Notes under the pieces: model-generated
Seen by the model: the letters and a program-made list of their open reading frames with translations, nothing else
What the model was told of the DNA's origin: nothing
Database searches by the model: none
Origin: Solimonas terrae
Lineage (GTDB): Bacteria; Pseudomonadota; Gammaproteobacteria; Nevskiales; Nevskiaceae
DNA length: 64,000 nucleotides
Assembly: GCF_011067135.1 (NCBI RefSeq)
Contig: NZ_JAAMOW010000010.1
Location: 124,001 to 188,000, forward strand
Direction of reading: 5' to 3'
Shown: piece by piece, positions 59,127 to 64,000 of the stretch
How positions within the stretch are numbered: position 1 is the first letter of the stretch
Layout of the letters: each line of letters starts with the position of its first letter
Position numbers and translations under genes: made by a program

Positions 59127-60302
59127 ATGACGTTCGATCCCCTTTCGCCGGAAGTTCGCGAGAACCCCTATCCCTTCTATGCCGATATGCGGGTGAACGA
59201 TCCGGTTTCGTTCTGTCCGACCGTCAATACCTGGGCCGTGACACGACACGAGGACGTCAAGCACGTCCTCAAGAACCACCAGCTGTTCTCGTCGGATCCG
59301 CTGATCCAGATTGCCTTCGGCGAGTTCAACCCGGCGCCCGGAGCCCCGTACCTGCTGTCCTCCGATCCGCCGGAGCATTCGCGACTTCGCAAGCTTGTCG
59401 CCACGGCGTTCTCGAAGAAGTTCGTCGACTCCATCGCGGCATCGATCGAGAAGATGATCAACGAGCTGCTCGACGAGACCAGTCCCAAGGATGGCTTCGA
59501 CCTGATGGACGCGCTCGCATCCCCGTTGCCGGTGACCGTGATCGCCGACGTCATGGGCATCGACGCCAGCATGGGGCCGACTTTCAGGCGCTGGTCGAAT
59601 CAGGTGACGGTGGGCGTCAATCAGACGATCTCCACGGAAGAGCGCGCGGCGATCCAGCAGGACGCCCGGGAATTCCGTGCGTACTTCATCGACCGCATCG
59701 CCGCAGCTCGGCGCAATCCGGGCAGCGACATCATCTCCGCGCTGGTTCGCCAGGAAGAAGGTGCGGTTCTGACGCCGGATGAAGTGATGGCGATGTGCGT
59801 TCTGCTGCTGATCGCCGGCAACGAGACAACGACCAGCACGCTGGGCAACGCCATCCTGCTGCTCACTCAGCATCCGGATCAGCGCAAGCTGGTGCTGCAG
59901 GATCCGTCGCTGACGCCGGCCCTGGTCGAGGAAGTGCTGCGCTTCATTTCGCCCATTCAGATGCTGTTCCGGCGTGCCACCGAGGACGTGGTCATCAACG
60001 GCGTCAGTCTGCCGAAGGACACCATCGTGATGCCGGTTTACGCGAGCGCGAACCGCGACGAGGCGGTTTTCGAACGGGCGGATCAGTTCGACGTGACGCG
60101 CGGCGACATCAGTCAGCACATGGCGTTCGGGCACGGCATCCACTTCTGTGTCGGCCAGGCGCTCGGGCGTCACGAGGCGACCGTGGCGCTGCGCATTCTG
60201 TTGCGCCGCATGCCGCAGATCGCGTGCGACTTTTCGAGCCTGCAGTGGAACGACTCGTTCTATCTGCGTGGCCCCAAGCATTTGCGCGTTGCCGCGGCCT
60301 AG
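59127..60302 (+). CDS. Cytochrome P450
   Basis: A 391-residue soluble bacterial P450 (class I, needing a separate ferredoxin and reductase, none of which is in this window). The oxygen-binding I-helix is LLIAGNETTTST, the K-helix ExxR is EEVLRF with SPIQMLFRRATED after it, and the haem loop is MAFGHGIHFCVGQALGRHEA. The N-terminal part begins with SPEVRENPYPFYADMR. It hydroxylates an unidentified, probably hydrophobic substrate. Followed 37 bp later by an acyl-CoA synthetase on the same strand; under the palindrome-bearing promoter. Confidence 0.93.
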   Translation: MTFDPLSPEVRENPYPFYADMRVNDPVSFCPTVNTWAVTRHEDVKHVLKNHQLFSSDPLIQIAFGEFNPAPGAPYLLSSDPPEHSRLRKLVATAFSKKFVDSIAASIEKMINELLDETSPKDGFDLMDALASPLPVTVIADVMGIDASMGPTFRRWSNQVTVGVNQTISTEERAAIQQDAREFRAYFIDRIAAARRNPGSDIISALVRQEEGAVLTPDEVMAMCVLLLIAGNETTTSTLGNAILLLTQHPDQRKLVLQDPSLTPALVEEVLRFISPIQMLFRRATEDVVINGVSLPKDTIVMPVYASANRDEAVFERADQFDVTRGDISQHMAFGHGIHFCVGQALGRHEATVALRILLRRMPQIACDFSSLQWNDSFYLRGPKHLRVAAA

Positions 60303-60339
60303 TCACGGCGAGGACCGCTTCCACGGCCCGGAGGGCTGC

Positions 60340-61896
60340 ATGCAATTTACCCAAGGTCTGCACCGCGCGGTGCAGCAGAAGCCGGACGAGATCGCGACGA
60401 TATGCGGCGAGCGGCAGCACCGCTTCTCTGACCTGCGCGATCGAGTCGCCAGAATCGCCGGGCTGTTGTCGCAGCTTGGCGTGCGCCGCGGCGACGTGAT
60501 CGCGATTCAGGCCCTCAACAGCGACCGATACATCGAATTTTTTCTGGCGTCGTCATGGCTTGGTGCGGTTGCCAATCCGGTCAACTTCCGCTGGAGCGCG
60601 GCTGAAGTGATCTACTCGTTGAAGGATTCGGCGGCGGTTGCACTGTTCGTGGACGACCAATTCGCTTCGCAAGGAGCGGCCATCAAGGCGCAGACCCCTT
60701 CGCTGCGTGAATTGCTGTTTATCGGCGATGGCGAGTGCCCGACCGGAATGCGCGATGTGGAGGCTGCGCTTCCGGGTGTGGCGCCGATCGACGATGCGGA
60801 AGTCGGCGGCGACGAACTGTTCGGCGTCTTCTACACCGGCGGAACGACGGGCGCACCCAAGGGCGTGATGCTTTCGCATCTCAATATCTGCAGTTCGGCG
60901 CTTTCGCTGATGGCCGAAGGATCGTTCCCGGAAGGCGTCATCGGCCTGCACGCGGCACCGATGTTCCATCTCGGCGACATGATGCTGATCGCCGGTGTCC
61001 TGCTGCGCGGCGGCCGACATGTCGCGATGCCGATGTTCCGTCCGGAACTGGCGCTGCAGGCGATCGCACGGCACCGCATCACGGACCTGCTGCTGGTGCC
61101 GACCATGCTGCAGGCTCTGGTCGACTGTCCGGCGATTCGCGACGCTGACGTCGGAAGCGTGCGGCGCGTGATGTACGGAGCGGCGCCGGTGTCCGAGGCA
61201 CTGCTGGATCGCGCCATGCTGGCTCTGCCCGGCGTCGAGTTCACGCAGGTCTATGGCATGACGGAGATGTCCGCCGTCATGACCGTGCTGCCGCCGAGCA
61301 TGCATCTTCCGGAAAACCGCGGCAGCGGCCGCGTGCGTTCGGCGGGCAGGGCGGCGTACCACATGCAGGTGCGCGTGGTCGATGCTGACGATCGCGAGCT
61401 GTCACGCGGCGAGGTTGGCGAGATCACCTTTCGCGGTCCCAACCTGATGAAAGGGTATCTCAACAAGCAGGACGCCAGTGCCGCAGCGTTGCGCAACGGC
61501 TGGATGCACTCGGGCGACATGGGCTACATGGACGACGGCGGCTATCTGTTCATCGTCGACCGCCTCAAGGACATGATCATCTGCGGTGGCGAGAACGTTT
61601 ATTCGGCGGAAGTCGAAAACGCGATTGGCAGCCATCCGGCCGTGCTGAGCTGCGCGGTGTTCGGTGTGCCGCACGCGGAATGGGGAGAGCTGGTGCACGC
61701 CGCCGTCATTCTCAAGCCCGGCGCCGAGCTGGCGCTGGACTCGCTGCAGGCGCACTGTCGCGCATTGATCGCCGGCTACAAGCTGCCGCGTGGCCTGGAG
61801 ATTCACGAGACTTTTCCGACTTCCGGCGCCGGCAAGATCCTGAAGACGGAGTTGCGCAAGCCGCATTGGCAAGGACGCGAGCGCGCCGTGAATTGA
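60340..61896 (+). CDS. Acyl-CoA synthetase (AMP-binding enzyme)
   Basis: A 518-residue acyl-CoA ligase of the medium/long-chain class. Motifs: FYTGGTTGAPKGVMLSH (phosphate loop), QVYGMTEMSAVMT, GWMHSGDMGYMDDGGYLFIVDR, KDMIICGGENVYSAEVE and the C-terminal Lys in PTSGAGKILKTELR. GGAGGG lies just before the ATG at 60340. As second gene of the P450 operon it probably activates the carboxylate of the same substrate. It ends at a terminator. Confidence 0.92.
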   Translation: MQFTQGLHRAVQQKPDEIATICGERQHRFSDLRDRVARIAGLLSQLGVRRGDVIAIQALNSDRYIEFFLASSWLGAVANPVNFRWSAAEVIYSLKDSAAVALFVDDQFASQGAAIKAQTPSLRELLFIGDGECPTGMRDVEAALPGVAPIDDAEVGGDELFGVFYTGGTTGAPKGVMLSHLNICSSALSLMAEGSFPEGVIGLHAAPMFHLGDMMLIAGVLLRGGRHVAMPMFRPELALQAIARHRITDLLLVPTMLQALVDCPAIRDADVGSVRRVMYGAAPVSEALLDRAMLALPGVEFTQVYGMTEMSAVMTVLPPSMHLPENRGSGRVRSAGRAAYHMQVRVVDADDRELSRGEVGEITFRGPNLMKGYLNKQDASAAALRNGWMHSGDMGYMDDGGYLFIVDRLKDMIICGGENVYSAEVENAIGSHPAVLSCAVFGVPHAEWGELVHAAVILKPGAELALDSLQAHCRALIAGYKLPRGLEIHETFPTSGAGKILKTELRKPHWQGRERAVN

Positions 61897-61929
61897 GCGG
61901 TCGTCGTGCCGCCTGCCAGGTAAATGTGG

Positions 61930-61959
61930 AAAGGGCCGCCAATGGACGGCCCTTTCGTT
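61930..61959. terminator. Terminator after the acyl-CoA synthetase gene
   Basis: A 9-bp stem AAAGGGCCG (61930-61938) / CGGCCCTTT (61947-61955) with an 8-nt loop, then CGTTTT. It sits between convergent genes and can serve both, the minus-strand gene ending at 61961. Confidence 0.75.
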
Positions 61960-61960
61960 T

Positions 61961-62929
61961 TCAGGCTGCGAGGCTTGCCGGGTCGAAATCCGCCCGCCAG
62001 TAGTGTGGTCGCACGATCGGCAGGCCCAGGGCGACGAACACGCGGTTGTCTTCGAAGCGCGTGGTCTCGAGCACGATCTTTCCGTCGCTGTCGTACTGCT
62101 GGAAGGTCGAACCGATGGTCTGCAGGGTTTTGCCCTTGGTCGGCAGGCCGCGGTAAGTGCTGGCACCTTCGATCGTCACGTCCCACAGGATCAGGCCGCA
62201 GCGTTCGTCGCCGAGATACTCGGTAGCCTTGAAGGTGTAGGTGCCGTTCTTGCCGCCGGCGATCCCGCCCAGCCAGCCCTTCATCATCTGCGTGTCGGTG
62301 ATCGTGTCCTTTTCGTGGTCGTCGACCATCGCCCATTCCTGCGTGAAGTACTCGGCGTAAAGTCCGCGCAGCACGTCGGTGTCACGCGCGAGCGCATTGC
62401 ACCAGTCCTGCGCGAAGGCGAGCGTTCCGGCCCGCGCGCCGCTGAGCTTGACGTCGCCGGAGCGTGTCGACCCGGTCAGCTGGTATGCGCCGGTCGGAAT
62501 CTTGGTCGGGCTCACCGGCCCGACCGCGCGCAGGATCGCGGCGGCGTCCCACCACGAGGACTCGCGTTTGATCATCCCGTCCCTGTAGATGTGGAAAGTA
62601 TGTCCCTGCGTTCCGAAAGGCTTGCCGGCCACGTCGAGGCCGAGAAATACGCCGGCGTCTTCCGGCTGCCATTCCCATCGCAGCAGCCCGAAGTTCCGGT
62701 CACCGATGTAGGAACGGATACGGAAGTTGTGGATGCCGACGCCATTGCTGCGGTCCTTGTTGGCGTATGGGGCGAACAGGCGGTGCAGGTCGTCCTGGTT
62801 GTCGATGTTGTGCTGATCGAGCATCACGTCTTCGAAGACGAAGTCATTGCCGGGACCATAGAGCTTGCAGACGGCCTCCGAGCTTTCACGAAATGCCTTG
62901 AGCCACTTGATGCCAAAGTTGTAGTGCAT
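61961..62929 (-). CDS. Protein with two NTF2-like (SnoaL/ketosteroid-isomerase-type) domains
   Basis: A 322-residue protein made of two related NTF2-like cone-shaped domains. The first (about 5-150) contains FRIRSYIGDRNFGLLRWEWQ and GHTFHIYRDGMIKRESSWWD; the second (about 175-310) has the parallel segments FKATEYLGDERCGLILWDVT and GSTFQQYDSDGKIVLETTRF. Such domains act as isomerases, hydrolases (epoxide) or cyclases; catalytic residues cannot be assigned with confidence. GAGGAG lies 7 bp before the ATG at 62929. Same strand and directly after the aldehyde dehydrogenase gene, so probably co-transcribed and part of the same catabolic route as the P450. Confidence 0.7.
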   Translation of the reverse strand: MHYNFGIKWLKAFRESSEAVCKLYGPGNDFVFEDVMLDQHNIDNQDDLHRLFAPYANKDRSNGVGIHNFRIRSYIGDRNFGLLRWEWQPEDAGVFLGLDVAGKPFGTQGHTFHIYRDGMIKRESSWWDAAAILRAVGPVSPTKIPTGAYQLTGSTRSGDVKLSGARAGTLAFAQDWCNALARDTDVLRGLYAEYFTQEWAMVDDHEKDTITDTQMMKGWLGGIAGGKNGTYTFKATEYLGDERCGLILWDVTIEGASTYRGLPTKGKTLQTIGSTFQQYDSDGKIVLETTRFEDNRVFVALGLPIVRPHYWRADFDPASLAA

Positions 62930-63034
62930 GTTGATCTCCTCGATCGGTACCTGACGGCGGGGGTTCCGCGGATGCTTGCGGATGACGAAACGGCGTGGGG
63001 CGGGTGTCCGGACGGACTCGGCACTCCGCCGCAT

Positions 63035-64000
63035 CTAGAGCTTCAGTTCCTTGCGGATATAGGCGTCGAGTTTCTTGCCGTATGGCGGCTTCGAACCCAG
63101 CAGCGCCGCGATGTCGAAGCGCGTCTGCTTGTAGACCGCTTTGGGGTGGCTGAATTCGAGAAAGCCTTCGCGGCCGTGGTAGCGGCCCATTCCCGATCCG
63201 CCGATGCCTCCGAGTGGCAGGTCCTCCTGCATGACGTGAAAGATGACGTCGTTGAGGGTCACGCCACCGGCGATGGTCCGTGACAGCACGATCTGCTGCT
63301 CCGAGTTGTCGCGACCGAAGTAGTACAGGCCAAGCGGTCGATCACGATCATTGATGTGACGTACCGCATCCTCGATACGCTCGAACGGAATGACCGGCAG
63401 CAGCGGGCCGAAGATCTCGTTTCCGAGAATGGCGCTGTCGTGCGGTGCATTGCGGACGATGGTGAACGGCATGATGCGTGTCGCCGGATTGGCCTGGCCC
63501 TCGGTGCCGTCGACGTCGGCACTGACGATGCTCGCGCCACGCTTGCGTGCATCGTCGAGATAGGACTGCAGGCGCGCGTGATGACGTGCATTGACGATCG
63601 CCACGTAGTCCGGATTGCCGGCGTAGCACGGATAAAGGCGCCGCGCCTGTGCGAGCATCGCCTGCACGAGCGGTTCTTCGAGCTCCCTTGCAACCAGAAC
63701 GTAGTCGGGCGCCAGGCAGATCTGGCCGGCGTTGAGCAGCTTGCCGAGCACGATGCGCTCCGCCGCTGCCTCGATGTCGGCGCTGCGCCCGACGATCACC
63801 GGCGATTTGCCGCCGAGTTCCAGCGTCACGGGGACCAGCTTGTCGGCCGCTGCCAGCATGACGTGACGGCCGACTGCGCCGCCGCCGGTGAAAACCAGAT
63901 GGTCGAACGGCAGGCTCGAGAATGCGGCACCCACGGTGGCGTCGCCGAGCGTCACCGCCACCTCAGTCTCGTCGAAATGCTGACTGATCAGTGCGGCCAT
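63035..64000 (-). CDS. Aldehyde dehydrogenase, coniferyl-aldehyde-dehydrogenase type (N terminus beyond window)
   Basis: The C-terminal ~320 residues of an NAD(P)-dependent aldehyde dehydrogenase, close to coniferyl aldehyde dehydrogenases. Visible are the cofactor loop VFTGGGAVGRHVMLAAADKL, the general base in VTLELGGKSPVIVG, the catalytic Cys in NAGQICLAPDYVLV, and the conserved EIFGPLLPVIPF and GSGMGRYHGREGFLEFSHPK. About 150 N-terminal residues are missing at the right edge; the Met at 64000 is only where the sequence begins. Same strand as the NTF2-like gene; it may oxidise the aldehyde produced after P450 hydroxylation. Confidence 0.88.
   Translation of the reverse strand: MAALISQHFDETEVAVTLGDATVGAAFSSLPFDHLVFTGGGAVGRHVMLAAADKLVPVTLELGGKSPVIVGRSADIEAAAERIVLGKLLNAGQICLAPDYVLVARELEEPLVQAMLAQARRLYPCYAGNPDYVAIVNARHHARLQSYLDDARKRGASIVSADVDGTEGQANPATRIMPFTIVRNAPHDSAILGNEIFGPLLPVIPFERIEDAVRHINDRDRPLGLYYFGRDNSEQQIVLSRTIAGGVTLNDVIFHVMQEDLPLGGIGGSGMGRYHGREGFLEFSHPKAVYKQTRFDIAALLGSKPPYGKKLDAYIRKELKL

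Noticed and set aside
43997-64000. Search for insertion sequences, phage genes or attachment sites in the accessory-like right half
   Set aside because: No transposase, integrase or terminal inverted repeat was seen; the tRNA-Val 3' end has no second copy nearby.

Overview
The window is GC-rich and densely coded on both strands. It looks like a chromosomal segment of a gammaproteobacterium, most likely of the Xanthomonadales/Lysobacterales type. The pointers are gatCAB next to a divergent mreB, an 88-residue Fis beside prmA and purH, an xseA/guaB/guaA block, an ECF sigma factor with a DUF4097 protein, and GC-rich codon use throughout. This placement is inferred from gene content; there is no rRNA in the window to confirm it. 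I saw no transposase, integrase, prophage gene or CRISPR array.

Layout. 0-5 kb: 5' end of mreB, gatC-gatA-gatB (tRNA-dependent amidotransferase; gatA carries an in-frame duplicated 24-bp element), then hslO. 4.9-12.2 kb: a GT25 glycosyltransferase, a SET protein, a membrane-lipid set (DUF1295 protein, Cfa-like methyltransferase, secreted protein, thioredoxin-fold lipoprotein), purU and a sterol-desaturase-type hydroxylase. 12.2-15.3 kb: a LysR regulator divergent from an AhpD-like gene, a GNAT enzyme and a CorA-type transporter. 15.3-15.5 kb: a repeat of double hairpins with compensatory base changes. 15.5-20.2 kb: an acyl-CoA synthetase, a lactonase-like propeller and an FAD oxidoreductase. 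20.2-22.9 kb: an adaptive-response operon (ada, alkA, 2OG-Fe oxygenase) with an Ada-box match. 23.7-30.3 kb: a beta-oxidation block (thiolase, FadB, FadE) divergent from a TetR regulator, with a perfect palindrome in front of the thiolase.

30.4-34.7 kb: MOSC protein, LysE exporter, double thioredoxin-fold protein, and an ECF sigma/anti-sigma/DUF4097 operon. 34.7-42.7 kb: purine and information-processing genes (purH, fis, prmA fused to a phosphatase-like domain, xseA, guaB, guaA), followed by a 96-98-bp tandem repeat. 43-50.7 kb: a membrane protein, an FMN reductase, two lipoproteins in one operon (PHP-type hydrolase and GH31 glycosidase), an ankyrin protein and tadA. A tRNA-Val(CAC) at 50.8 kb has a clear promoter and terminator.

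51-64 kb is a lipid-centred region. One minus-strand operon encodes an alpha/beta hydrolase, PlsB, a HAD-PlsC fusion, a WS/DGAT wax-ester/triacylglycerol synthase and a monoacylglycerol-lipase-like hydrolase: acylation of glycerol-3-phosphate, dephosphorylation and storage-lipid synthesis and turnover. Beyond it, a MarR-like regulator faces a cytochrome P450/acyl-CoA synthetase operon across back-to-back promoters and a 17-bp palindrome, with a candidate 32-codon small ORF directly before the P450. A tandem NTF2-like protein and a partial aldehyde dehydrogenase close the window.
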